A stretch of DNA of 64,000 bases. It comes from Candidatus Planktophila dulcis (lineage in GTDB: Bacteria > Actinomycetota > Actinomycetes > Nanopelagicales > Nanopelagicaceae). The translations under genes were made by a program, and so were the position numbers. Positions 54,176 to 62,369 of the stretch are shown piece by piece. Location of the stretch: assembly GCF_002288225.1 (NCBI RefSeq), contig NZ_CP016777.1, positions 1,240,001-1,304,000 of the forward strand, given 5' to 3'. The notes beneath the pieces were generated by a model. That model did not search any database, had not been told where the DNA came from, and saw only the letters and a program-made list of their open reading frames with translations. Each line of letters begins with the position of its first letter. The first letter of the stretch is position 1.

Positions 54176-54805
54176 TTACCTAGAGCTACCGACAACAGGA
54201 GATAGTCCAACAGCACGCTTTGGTGCATCTACATCTCCGCACTTGACTAACCAGTTCGCAAGCATGAGATGTCCATGTTCAGTTAAAACAGATTCGGGAT
54301 GGAACTGCACACCTTCAATAGGAAGAGTTGTGTGTCGCATCGACATCACAACTCCTGATTCAGTAGATCCTGTAATTTCAAGAACTGCTGGAACAGTGTC
54401 GCGCTCTACTGCAAGTGAGTGATAACGAGTTGCCATAAATGGCGATGGAAGATTTGTTAGTACACCTGCACCGTTATGAATTACTTGTGAAGTCTTTCCA
54501 TGAAGAAGCTCTGGTGCACGAGAGACAGTTGCACCAAATGCTTCACCGATTGCTTGGTGTCCAAGACATACTCCAAAGAGTGGGATGGATTTCTCTGCAC
54601 AGAAATTAATCATCGCAATACTGACGCCAGCTTTATCGGGAGTGCCAGGTCCTGGTGAGATCAAGACCCCGTCGTATTTGCCCGCCTCACTCGCCTCGAC
54701 TTCATCATTGCGAACAACGGTGCACTCAGCGCCCAATTGCTGCAGATACTGCACCAGATTGAAGACGAAGGAGTCATAGTTATCGATGACGAGGATTCGA
54801 GCCAT
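54176..54805 (-). CDS. pabA: Glutamine amidotransferase of anthranilate/aminodeoxychorismate synthase
   Basis: A 209-residue class I amidotransferase starting at MARILVIDNYDSFVFNL (54805). It contains ISPGPGTPD, the nucleophile Cys in LFGVCLGHQAIGEAFG, and the His-Glu pair in GVQFHPESVLTEHG. It supplies ammonia for anthranilate (TrpG) or para-aminobenzoate (PabA) synthesis. In actinobacteria this gene regularly sits beside crgA and pknB, as here, and is named trpG or pabA without proof of one role. It diverges from crgA with 28 bases between starts. Confidence 0.92.
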   Translation of the reverse strand: MARILVIDNYDSFVFNLVQYLQQLGAECTVVRNDEVEASEAGKYDGVLISPGPGTPDKAGVSIAMINFCAEKSIPLFGVCLGHQAIGEAFGATVSRAPELLHGKTSQVIHNGAGVLTNLPSPFMATRYHSLAVERDTVPAVLEITGSTESGVVMSMRHTTLPIEGVQFHPESVLTEHGHLMLANWLVKCGDVDAPKRAVGLSPVVGSSR

Positions 54806-54833
54806 GCCGTAATTGTGCTGTAACCTAGGCCCC

Positions 54834-55100
54834 ATGCCAAAGTCGAAATTGCGTAAGAAGGTTCAGGAGCAACACGCTCACGAAGAACAGCACCACATTG
54901 AAGAAGAGTCAGTTCTTCTCGAGAGCCCCTCATGGCTTGCGCCCGTCATGGTCGCCAACTTCCTCATCGGCCTCTTCTGGATCGTAGTCTTCTATGTCAG
55001 CCAGACTGCATATCCAATCCCAGGCATCGGTGCTTGGAACATGATCATTGGATTTAGCTTTATTGCAGTTGGTTTCTCACTCGCAACCAAGTGGCGTTAA
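54834..55100 (+). CDS. crgA: Cell division protein CrgA
   Basis: An 88-residue protein beginning MPKSKLRKK, with a charged His/Glu-rich N-terminus and two membrane helices (about 37-57 and 68-85) around a short periplasmic loop with PGIGAWN. This is the layout of CrgA, an actinobacterial septum factor that interacts with FtsZ and FtsI. TAACCT lies seven bases before the ATG. The 3' end overlaps the convergent MFS gene by four bases. Confidence 0.93.
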   Translation: MPKSKLRKKVQEQHAHEEQHHIEEESVLLESPSWLAPVMVANFLIGLFWIVVFYVSQTAYPIPGIGAWNMIIGFSFIAVGFSLATKWR

Positions 55101-56284
55101 TCCTTATAACTTCTTAAGTAAGGAATTGTGGCTGAGCAACTCAGCACTAAGAAGAAAAATGGAAGCCACAATCCAGCGCGTGCTCCAGAGTTATCAATCA
55201 ATTGACCAGCAATGAAACTTGAAAGTGCTCCGGTTAATGGAATGCCTGCCGTTGCTAACGAAATCGCCTGAGTCATTTGTGACTCAGGGACCGAACCCGT
55301 AATGAGCGATAAGCCATTGGGAAGTAGCGGTGCAATACACATGCCCTGCAAAAATAGAGCTACACCTAGTAGATAAAAATTATTGATAAACGGAAATGAA
55401 AACGCGATAGTGGTCATTCCGACTATGTATCCAAGATATCGAGCTCCATGAGAAATCTTCCAACGGATTGCTCCGTTTATGATCGCAGAGACAGCACCAC
55501 CTAGCGCCCACACTCCAAGAAGTAATCCTGCGGCAGATTTCATTCCGCGTTCATTTGCAAATGCGACGACGCTGATATTTATTGCTGAAAAAGATCCCCC
55601 TGCAATAGTGAGCGGGATTGCAATTGCTTGCAATTGTCTATTTCGCATTACAGATTTTGCTTTTATCCCAGACTCTCGTGGGTGGATTCCCGGATCCGAA
55701 TTTCTGTGAAATGCAATGAGAGGTGCGCCGATGAGGAGAAAGATGATTCCAAGGATGATGCCGGCCATGGGCGCAATTGCAGTAACCACGGCTGTGGTGA
55801 TTACAGGCCCGATGATGTAGATCATTTCATCGAGGAAACTTTCAAATACATATGAAGTTGAAAGTAGGTGTGGATCTTTCTTATCAATCATATGCATCCA
55901 GCGACGACGGGTCATAGAACCCACGCTCAGAGATGCAGATTCAGCTAAAAAGATTGTTAGGAACCAACTCCAGATCGGTGCTTCATTCTTGACTAAGAGA
56001 ATGAAGGTGATGAATGCAGAAACTCGAATAGGAACTGCAGTGAGCAGAACTCTCCGCTGCCCAAAGTGATCGGCTGCCTTAGCCCAGAGTGGAATAGAAA
56101 TTACTGTCGTTAGCGCAGCAACCCCAGTTAAAGCACCTGCAATCGAATATCGTTTATCGACAGAGTGAACAAAGAGAATAATTGCAATGGTGTCCATTGC
56201 AATTGGCATGCGAGCAATGAACCCTGCTGAAGCAATTCGCACCGCACCGGGTCTTGCAAATAATTCCCCGTAAGTACTTAACAA
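55097..56284 (-). CDS. MFS transporter
   Basis: A 395-residue protein with about twelve membrane segments. The MFS loop 2-3 motif reads AKAADHFGQRRVLL, and the central loop follows helix 6 at about residue 200 (HRNSDPGIHPRES). It lies 13 bases downstream of the GH78 rhamnosidase on the same strand, so it may move a breakdown product or a related sugar. Direction and substrate cannot be read. Confidence 0.85.
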   Translation of the reverse strand: MLSTYGELFARPGAVRIASAGFIARMPIAMDTIAIILFVHSVDKRYSIAGALTGVAALTTVISIPLWAKAADHFGQRRVLLTAVPIRVSAFITFILLVKNEAPIWSWFLTIFLAESASLSVGSMTRRRWMHMIDKKDPHLLSTSYVFESFLDEMIYIIGPVITTAVVTAIAPMAGIILGIIFLLIGAPLIAFHRNSDPGIHPRESGIKAKSVMRNRQLQAIAIPLTIAGGSFSAINISVVAFANERGMKSAAGLLLGVWALGGAVSAIINGAIRWKISHGARYLGYIVGMTTIAFSFPFINNFYLLGVALFLQGMCIAPLLPNGLSLITGSVPESQMTQAISLATAGIPLTGALSSFIAGQLIDNSGARAGLWLPFFFLVLSCSATIPYLRSYKD

Positions 56285-56297
56285 TTATTCTCTGTTC

Positions 56298-59000
56298 TTA
56301 GCCAGCGACTTTAAATGCAGCGATTGATGGTGCACTCGCTGTCACTTCGTAAGCTCCGTATCCCACTTCAACGCCATTCGAGACCGTCTTGCCATTGACT
56401 CGAAGAACAGAATTAGTAGAGAGCGGGAAATCTATTACTGCGCGAGATCCAAATGGAACAGTAATCTTTGCAGATAGGACGCTATCCCCAACAATCTCCC
56501 AAGAAATTCCAGCTGCGCCAAAGGGAGTGTTGATATCGGCTGATGCATATGTAAATCCTTGACCAGGACGTGGAGCAAATGTGATGTGGCGATATCCAGG
56601 ATTCTTTGTCGTAGGAGCGATTCCTGCGACATTACGGTAAACCCAATCAATCACTGCGCCATAGGCATAGTGATTGAAGGAGATCATTGATGCATCTGGC
56701 TGGTCCTCTGAAGCAGTTGCCATTTCACCCTTATGGATTGATCCATCTTCGCGGATAGCATCCCAACGCTCCCAAATAGTTGTTGCCTTCTGATCAACTT
56801 GGTAGAGCCATGAACGCACCTTGCGACGCATCAACATTGTGTATGCAGCATCAAAGTGACCATTTTTAGAGAGTGCATGCAAGATGAGTGGAGTCCCAAG
56901 GAAGCCAGTGGTGATCTTTCCTTCATCTGCAATAACCATATCGCTTAGGATCTTTGCAACTGCAGCTTTTTCAGAAGCTGGAACAATTCCGAACTCAAGT
57001 GCGATAGAACAACCAGCAGTTGTCTCTTTCGCTTCTTGGCCAAAGTGCTCCCAAATATCTTTCTTGAGTGTTGCCGCCAACTCTGTGAACTTCTTCTGGT
57101 GTGCAGCATCTCCCACAAGCGCCTCAGTATCAGCAGCAAGTTGGGCTGTGTTTGCAAAAAATGCATTGGCTACAAACTGTGCCTTAACCTTTGAAAGCCA
57201 CGGTTGATCCTCGGGCGCATCTGGATCGCACCAATCGCCAAATTGGAACTCTTCAGGTAAAAACTTCTCACCTTTACGATGGGCAGACAAACTTTCAACG
57301 TATGCGCGAATACTTTCGACTTGTTGCTTGAGCGTTGCTGCGCTGCCGTATGACTCATACGCTGCCATCGGAACGATAGTTGCAGCATCTGCCCAGCCTG
57401 CGCGGTCTGTAATTACCCAGCCACCATCACCTGGTGACGGTTGCTTCGACAAAATATCTGGCACTACTGCGCCAACTCCTCCTACACGCTTCTGATCAAC
57501 CCAAAGATCGGTCAACCAGTTTCGCCAGAAGCTACCGAGTTTGAAGAGAGTATTTGATGTCATCGCGATCGCCTGCGCATCACCTGTCCACCCAAGACGC
57601 TCATCGCGCTGTGGGCAATCGGTTGGAACAGAGACCATATTGTCTGCGATAGACCAGACAACATTCTGATGTAGGCGGTTAAGTCGCGCATCAGATGAAG
57701 TAAAGAATCCACGTCGTTCATTGGCAGATGAGATTGCAACACCGACTGCAGAAATGAACTTTGCAGGACCTGTCACTTCAGCAAACTGGAACCCGTGGAA
57801 TGTGAACTTTGGTTCAAGAACATGGCGACCATCGCGATCGAGAGTGAAGTGATCTGTTGCCTTCGCTGTACGAAGTGCTGCAGTATGCAGATTTGGGCCC
57901 GGCTCAAGTACTTCAGCATGGCGGATAGTGACTACATCGCCCTTCTTGCCATCAACTGTAAGTCGAACCCAACCAGAAATATTCTGAGTGAAATCAAGAA
58001 GTGTGCGGGTAGTGTTCTTTGAATCGAGAATTCTTGAAGCAAATTCATCAACCTTTACAACGCGGGTAGAAGTACGTGCAACGAGTGTCTCCTTGGCAAA
58101 TGGATATATAACAGGTGCTGCCCATGCCGAGTCATTAAACCCAACGAGCTGCCAACCCTTCTGGCGCTTTGTGTAGTCGATAGTTGTTCCGTCATAGATA
58201 TCTGCAAACTGGATTTCACCACTAGATACTTTCCATGACTTATCGGATGCAACGACATCTTTAGAGCCATCCACATATGTAATCTCAAGTTGAGCAAGTA
58301 AATGCAGGTTCTTGCCATAGTTGTCATACATATTCATAAAGCCGAGCTTGCCGCGAGTCCATCCGTCGCCAAGTTCAGCGCTGATGCAGTTTCCACCATC
58401 TTGAACCAGAGAAGTGACATCGTAGGTAATGAAGGTGCGACGGTCATCGTATGCAGTCCAGCCTGGTGTGAAGAATTCTTGCGTTACCGGGATGGCATTG
58501 AGATACAGGGTGTGAATTCCTTCAGATGTTGCATAAAGGCGCGCCTTCGCAACTTTCTTTGAAGCTTGAAATTCTTTACGAAGTATAGGTGATGGCTCAG
58601 AGTGAGAAGATGCATCGCCAATGGACTCGCCAGTTAATTCACTTCCTGAAGCTAGGCCAGTCTCAAAGGTTGCATACGGGCTAAATTCTGACCAGCCATA
58701 TTGAGTTGCAATACGTACGCGCAGATGACGGACTTCGCGGCCTTTGCTGATGTGACCAGAAGCTAGGATTTCTATCTGATCTGCACTTGTAACTGCAGCA
58801 GATGTAATGACATCACCCATCTCACCGACAGATGAAATCTCATAAGCCAATTGAACTGCATCTGGGCGTTCGCTAGTGATCTGCCATGTCAGTTGCGGGT
58901 CAACAATGGGAAGACCAATCAAGTCAGCTGAGAACTGTGTTTGAAGCCCAATAATTCTTGTTGCTTCATCGCGTTGTGATGCAGCTGGTAGTGATGACAT
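56298..59000 (-). CDS. Alpha-L-rhamnosidase (GH78), cytoplasmic
   Basis: A 900-residue multidomain enzyme. The N-terminal FN3-like and beta-sandwich domains (~10-330) include the LYLNAIPVTQEFFTPGWTAYD segment. The (alpha/alpha)6 catalytic barrel has TDCPQRDERLGW (~460-471, with conserved acidic residues) and a TTIWERWD segment (~735) with the probable general base. A C-terminal beta domain contains GYRHITFAPRPG. There is no signal peptide, so rhamnosides must be imported before hydrolysis, consistent with the ABC genes just upstream. AAGGGG precedes the ATG. Confidence 0.94.
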   Translation of the reverse strand: MSSLPAASQRDEATRIIGLQTQFSADLIGLPIVDPQLTWQITSERPDAVQLAYEISSVGEMGDVITSAAVTSADQIEILASGHISKGREVRHLRVRIATQYGWSEFSPYATFETGLASGSELTGESIGDASSHSEPSPILRKEFQASKKVAKARLYATSEGIHTLYLNAIPVTQEFFTPGWTAYDDRRTFITYDVTSLVQDGGNCISAELGDGWTRGKLGFMNMYDNYGKNLHLLAQLEITYVDGSKDVVASDKSWKVSSGEIQFADIYDGTTIDYTKRQKGWQLVGFNDSAWAAPVIYPFAKETLVARTSTRVVKVDEFASRILDSKNTTRTLLDFTQNISGWVRLTVDGKKGDVVTIRHAEVLEPGPNLHTAALRTAKATDHFTLDRDGRHVLEPKFTFHGFQFAEVTGPAKFISAVGVAISSANERRGFFTSSDARLNRLHQNVVWSIADNMVSVPTDCPQRDERLGWTGDAQAIAMTSNTLFKLGSFWRNWLTDLWVDQKRVGGVGAVVPDILSKQPSPGDGGWVITDRAGWADAATIVPMAAYESYGSAATLKQQVESIRAYVESLSAHRKGEKFLPEEFQFGDWCDPDAPEDQPWLSKVKAQFVANAFFANTAQLAADTEALVGDAAHQKKFTELAATLKKDIWEHFGQEAKETTAGCSIALEFGIVPASEKAAVAKILSDMVIADEGKITTGFLGTPLILHALSKNGHFDAAYTMLMRRKVRSWLYQVDQKATTIWERWDAIREDGSIHKGEMATASEDQPDASMISFNHYAYGAVIDWVYRNVAGIAPTTKNPGYRHITFAPRPGQGFTYASADINTPFGAAGISWEIVGDSVLSAKITVPFGSRAVIDFPLSTNSVLRVNGKTVSNGVEVGYGAYEVTASAPSIAAFKVAG

Positions 59001-59027
59001 GTCGATCCCCTTTATGTTGATTTAAAA

Positions 59028-59858
59028 CTAACCCTTAACAGAGCCAGCTGTAAGTCCTGAAACGATTTTCTTATTGAAGATAATGAAGACAATCAGTGGT
59101 GGAATTGTGATGAGCAAAATGTCAGTGAAGAGTAAGTTGTACTGAGTCAAGTAAGCGCTCTGGAAGTAAAAGAGAGTTAACTGCACGGTAGCGTTATCAC
59201 TGCCAGGCAGGAAGTAGAGCGGATTGGTAAAGTCATTAAAGACTGCCACTGAAGTTGTAACAATGATTGTTACATTAACAGGCATCAATAGTGGGAAAAT
59301 GATTCGGCGCCATAGCGCAAATCCAGTGCAACCATCCATCGCTGCAGCTTCATCAATTTCTTTAGGAATTGATGCAATAAATCCCTTATAAATCAATATT
59401 GAGAACGCAGCACTGTATGCAACTTCAATGAAGATGAGTCCCTGGATTGTCTTGAAGAGATGAAGGCGTTGCAGAACCCAGATTGTTGGAACAACGGCTG
59501 GCGGAACTACCAGTCCAGCAAGAACCATAATATTTGCAAAATTTGTTAGCTTTCCAGGTCGGCGCGCGAAGATAAATGCTGCCATCGAGCACACAATTAC
59601 AATCAGAGTGACCGAAACTACCGTGAGGATTGTTGAGTTGATGAATGCTCTGATCACAACTCCGTCGCTAGTCTCCAGCACGGTCTTAATGTTTTGCCAG
59701 AGCAGAAACTTCTCTGGCATTTCGAAATTGAATTGATATGACTCTTTGGAATTCTTGGCAGAAGTCAGAAATATTAGATAGAAGGGCGCTGCAAAGACAA
59801 AAAGCCCAATAGGGACTGCCACGAAATCTATCCAGTTCTTACGAAGGAATTTCTTCAT
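59028..59858 (-). CDS. Carbohydrate ABC transporter permease (MalG-type)
   Basis: A 276-residue membrane protein with six helices. The EAA loop is IPKEIDEAAAMDGCTGFALWRRIIFPLLMPV, and the last residues (KKIVSGLTAGSVKG) match the MalG C-terminus that enters the ATPase groove. It overlaps the MalF-type gene by four bases and precedes the rhamnosidase by 27 bases. Likely imports rhamnosides. Confidence 0.93.
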   Translation of the reverse strand: MKKFLRKNWIDFVAVPIGLFVFAAPFYLIFLTSAKNSKESYQFNFEMPEKFLLWQNIKTVLETSDGVVIRAFINSTILTVVSVTLIVIVCSMAAFIFARRPGKLTNFANIMVLAGLVVPPAVVPTIWVLQRLHLFKTIQGLIFIEVAYSAAFSILIYKGFIASIPKEIDEAAAMDGCTGFALWRRIIFPLLMPVNVTIIVTTSVAVFNDFTNPLYFLPGSDNATVQLTLFYFQSAYLTQYNLLFTDILLITIPPLIVFIIFNKKIVSGLTAGSVKG

Positions 59859-60754
59859 GCCTGCTTCTCCTTCTTATTGAAGAACCAGTAAACAGGTCCG
59901 ACGATTGCCAGAACGAAGAAGAGAAGAATTACGTTTCCTGCAGTTGCGAGGCCATAGAAGCCTGCTTGGTATTGCTTGTAATTAATTGAAGCAATCACAT
60001 CTGAGAGGAAGCCCGGACCACCGTTAGTCATGGCCCAAATCAAATCGAATGAGCGCAGACCGCCGATAAAACTTAAAATGACTACTGCGGAAGTTGCTGG
60101 TTGGACTAATGGCAAGGTGATGTTTCTAAATTTGTCCCAGGCGCCTCCACCATCGACAGCCAGCGCTTCGTAATATTCTTGTGGAATGCTTGCAAGTCCT
60201 GCCATATAGAGAACTGTTGCTATTCCAACACCTTTCCACACATCAACAAAGGCGACAGAAAATAGGGGCAAGAGATTTGGGTCAACTAACCAGCCAGGTC
60301 CATAGGTTTCCCAGCCAATTGTTTTGCCGAAGGAGACAATCGCTTTATTGATCGCTCCATAATTCGGATCCATAAGGATGCTAAAGGTAAAGCCAACTCC
60401 AATTGTTGAAACCAATACCGGGAAATATACGACTGAGCGTAAGAAACCTTTAGCTCGAAGACGTCCGGTGAGTAGAAGTGCAAGAGCTAAACCAAAGACT
60501 ACTTTTAGGCCTGATGTCACTACTCCATAGATCAAGGTATTTTTGAATCCGATAGCAAGTGAAGCTTCTTTAAAGTATTGAATAAAGTTCTCAAAGCCAA
60601 CAAATTCCCAATCAAAGAGCGTCCATCGTGTCATGGAGAAGAAGAACGAAACAATTGTGGGAATAACGAAGAAAATTGTAAAGATAATTCCGATTGGCGC
60701 TACTAAGGCATAGGAGTACGGATTTTCAATCTTTTTTTGCTTTGCCTTACTCAC
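59855..60754 (-). CDS. Carbohydrate ABC transporter permease (MalF-type)
   Basis: A 299-residue membrane protein with six helices, beginning with a basic tail and YALVAPIGIIFTIFFVIPTIVSFFFSMTRW. Its EAA loop reads IPQEYYEALAVDGGGAWDKFRNITLPLVQPAT. It pairs with the MalG-type subunit at 59028. A 78-base gap with a very stable hairpin separates it from the binding-protein gene. Confidence 0.92.
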   Translation of the reverse strand: MSKAKQKKIENPYSYALVAPIGIIFTIFFVIPTIVSFFFSMTRWTLFDWEFVGFENFIQYFKEASLAIGFKNTLIYGVVTSGLKVVFGLALALLLTGRLRAKGFLRSVVYFPVLVSTIGVGFTFSILMDPNYGAINKAIVSFGKTIGWETYGPGWLVDPNLLPLFSVAFVDVWKGVGIATVLYMAGLASIPQEYYEALAVDGGGAWDKFRNITLPLVQPATSAVVILSFIGGLRSFDLIWAMTNGGPGFLSDVIASINYKQYQAGFYGLATAGNVILLFFVLAIVGPVYWFFNKKEKQA

Positions 60755-60785
60755 AGATCACCATTTCATAAAAATTAAATAAGAG

Positions 60786-60819
60786 AAACTGGTGGGCCAC
60801 CGAAGTGGCCCACCAGTTT
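60786..60819. terminator. Hairpin with UUCG loop between binding-protein and permease genes
   Basis: A perfect 15-base-pair stem (AAACTGGTGGGCCAC / GTGGCCCACCAGTTT). On the minus-strand transcript the loop is UUCG closed by C-G, the hyperstable tetraloop. A moderately U-rich stretch follows. Likely a partial terminator or mRNA stabiliser that sets the binding protein to permease ratio. Confidence 0.8.
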
Positions 60820-60832
60820 TATTGATTCTTAA

Positions 60833-62128
60833 TTACCAGCCCTTAATTCCGAGCTGCTTTGCCTGCTTAACGACATCTGCATCGTATGCAGCTGCTGCCT
60901 TCTTAGCAGTTGTGATTCCTAGTCCAACCTCGACGAGAATCTTTTCAAGGTTTGGACCCTTGATTGGTGAAACGAATTCAAGTGCCGGAGCAGTTGCATT
61001 CTTAGCGAAGTACTTCATGACGTCCTGTATTGCACCTGGAAGAGCGTTAGGAATGCTTGCTGCCTTGATGTAATAAGGTCCGCCAGCAAAACCTTCAACG
61101 CTGTTCATGACGTCGACTGCCTTAGCTGAAGTCAACCAGCCAACAAACTTCGCTGCAGCTGCAGCGTTCTTTGTAGCCGCCGGAATGTATGTGCCAGATG
61201 GAACCCATACTGTTACACCATTAACGCTCGCCTTTGGACCTGGTTGAGCAAAGAAGCCAACATCCTCAAGGTTTGCAGGCTGCTGTGCAGCAATCTGTGG
61301 GATAGCCCAAGTAGCCATTGGATAGTGAGCACCTTGACCTAGCGCAAGCTTATCGAGTGCTTGTGCATATGTGGTTGATGCATAGTCACGGTTGAAGTAG
61401 TTGAGCTTCTTGATCTCTTCAATGTACTCAAATCCGCGAAGTGCAGTTTTGTTCTTTGCATACTTCTCCTTATTTGCTGTGTAATCAGCAGCAAAGTTTG
61501 GGTGCGCAGCTTGAACGTTGTAGTAATCGGCAAGAACGAAGAGCTGTGAAGTCCAAGTTTCCTTGTATGACTGGATAACTGGATCAATTCCAGCAGCCTT
61601 GATCTTCTTGTTGTTAGCCATGAACTCATCCCAAGTTGTTGGAATCTTTAGCTTGAGCTTTGCGTAAATCTTCTTGTTGTAGAGGATTCCGCCAACGCTT
61701 GCTGTTCCAAATGGAACTCCGTAAATTTTCTTATTAGCAGAAACTACTGGGTAAAAACCGGAGAGAACATTTTTCATGAATGGCTGACTTGTCATGTCAA
61801 GAAGATTCTTTGTAGGAGCAAGAGCCTGGAAGAGTGATCCGGAGTTGTATGTGAATACATCTTCCATTGAACCTGTTGCAAGCTTTGTCTTAACAAGGTT
61901 ATCTCCATCTGTGCCACCTGGACGAAGAACTACAGTGACCTTGTTGCCAGGGTTTGCTTTCTCGTAGGCAGTTACAAGTGCCTTAGCAACATCCTGGTTG
62001 CTCTGGCCGTTATCAATGAGCCAAGTAATTTCTGTATCTGCAGCTTGTGATGGAGCAGCAACTGTCGCTCCAAAGACAAGAGCGAGAGGTAGAGCGAGAG
62101 CAATCCCGCGCTTCATCATTGTCTTCAT
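60833..62128 (-). CDS. Extracellular sugar-binding protein of the rhamnoside ABC importer
   Basis: A 431-residue exported protein with a signal peptide (KRGIALALPLALVFGATVAA, cleavage after SQA) and no clear lipobox. Type I solute-binding features: TEITWLIDNGQSNQDVAKALVTAYEKANPG at the N-terminus, GVPFGTASVGGILYNKKIYAKL, and YIPAATKNAAAAAKFVGWL near the C-terminus. A strong ribosome-binding site (AGGAGG, four bases from the start) and a LacI-type operator at 62151-62168 precede it. It heads the operon with two permeases, GH78 and MFS. Confidence 0.92.
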   Translation of the reverse strand: MKTMMKRGIALALPLALVFGATVAAPSQAADTEITWLIDNGQSNQDVAKALVTAYEKANPGNKVTVVLRPGGTDGDNLVKTKLATGSMEDVFTYNSGSLFQALAPTKNLLDMTSQPFMKNVLSGFYPVVSANKKIYGVPFGTASVGGILYNKKIYAKLKLKIPTTWDEFMANNKKIKAAGIDPVIQSYKETWTSQLFVLADYYNVQAAHPNFAADYTANKEKYAKNKTALRGFEYIEEIKKLNYFNRDYASTTYAQALDKLALGQGAHYPMATWAIPQIAAQQPANLEDVGFFAQPGPKASVNGVTVWVPSGTYIPAATKNAAAAAKFVGWLTSAKAVDVMNSVEGFAGGPYYIKAASIPNALPGAIQDVMKYFAKNATAPALEFVSPIKGPNLEKILVEVGLGITTAKKAAAAYDADVVKQAKQLGIKGW

Positions 62129-62150
62129 CTATCCTCCTGAGGTAGATTTT

Positions 62151-62168
62151 GGTTGAATCGTTTCAACC
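62151..62168. promoter_or_regulatory. LacI-family operator
   Basis: GGTTGAATCGTTTCAACC is an 18-base palindrome with a central CG, perfect except for the bases next to the CG; this is the usual form of LacI/GalR-family operators. It lies 22 bases before the binding-protein start codon. The LacI-family gene at 63642-64000 is the obvious candidate to bind it. Confidence 0.8.
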
Positions 62169-62271
62169 TTAAGGGGGAATTTAGTGGTGGTGTGACCTAG
62201 CCGTCAATGAATTTGGGGAGAAGATTGGTAACGGTTTCATCACGTTTTTACGCCTGCCAAAGCCTTGATTA

Positions 62272-62284
62272 TTGAACATTTCAA
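62272..62284. promoter_or_regulatory. Possible second, degenerate LacI half-site pair
   Basis: TTGAA, three bases, TTCAA. The right half (TTTCAACC) is identical to that of the main operator, but the centre is one base short and lacks CG. It lies about 85 bases before the lactate dehydrogenase ATG and could link that gene to the same regulator. Confidence 0.35.
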
Positions 62285-62369
62285 CCCATACCCTAGGGAC
62301 TGGCCTTTTATACTTCGACTCGATCCTCCACCGATCTTCGATTTGTGGCAAAAAGGTCATATCTATTAA

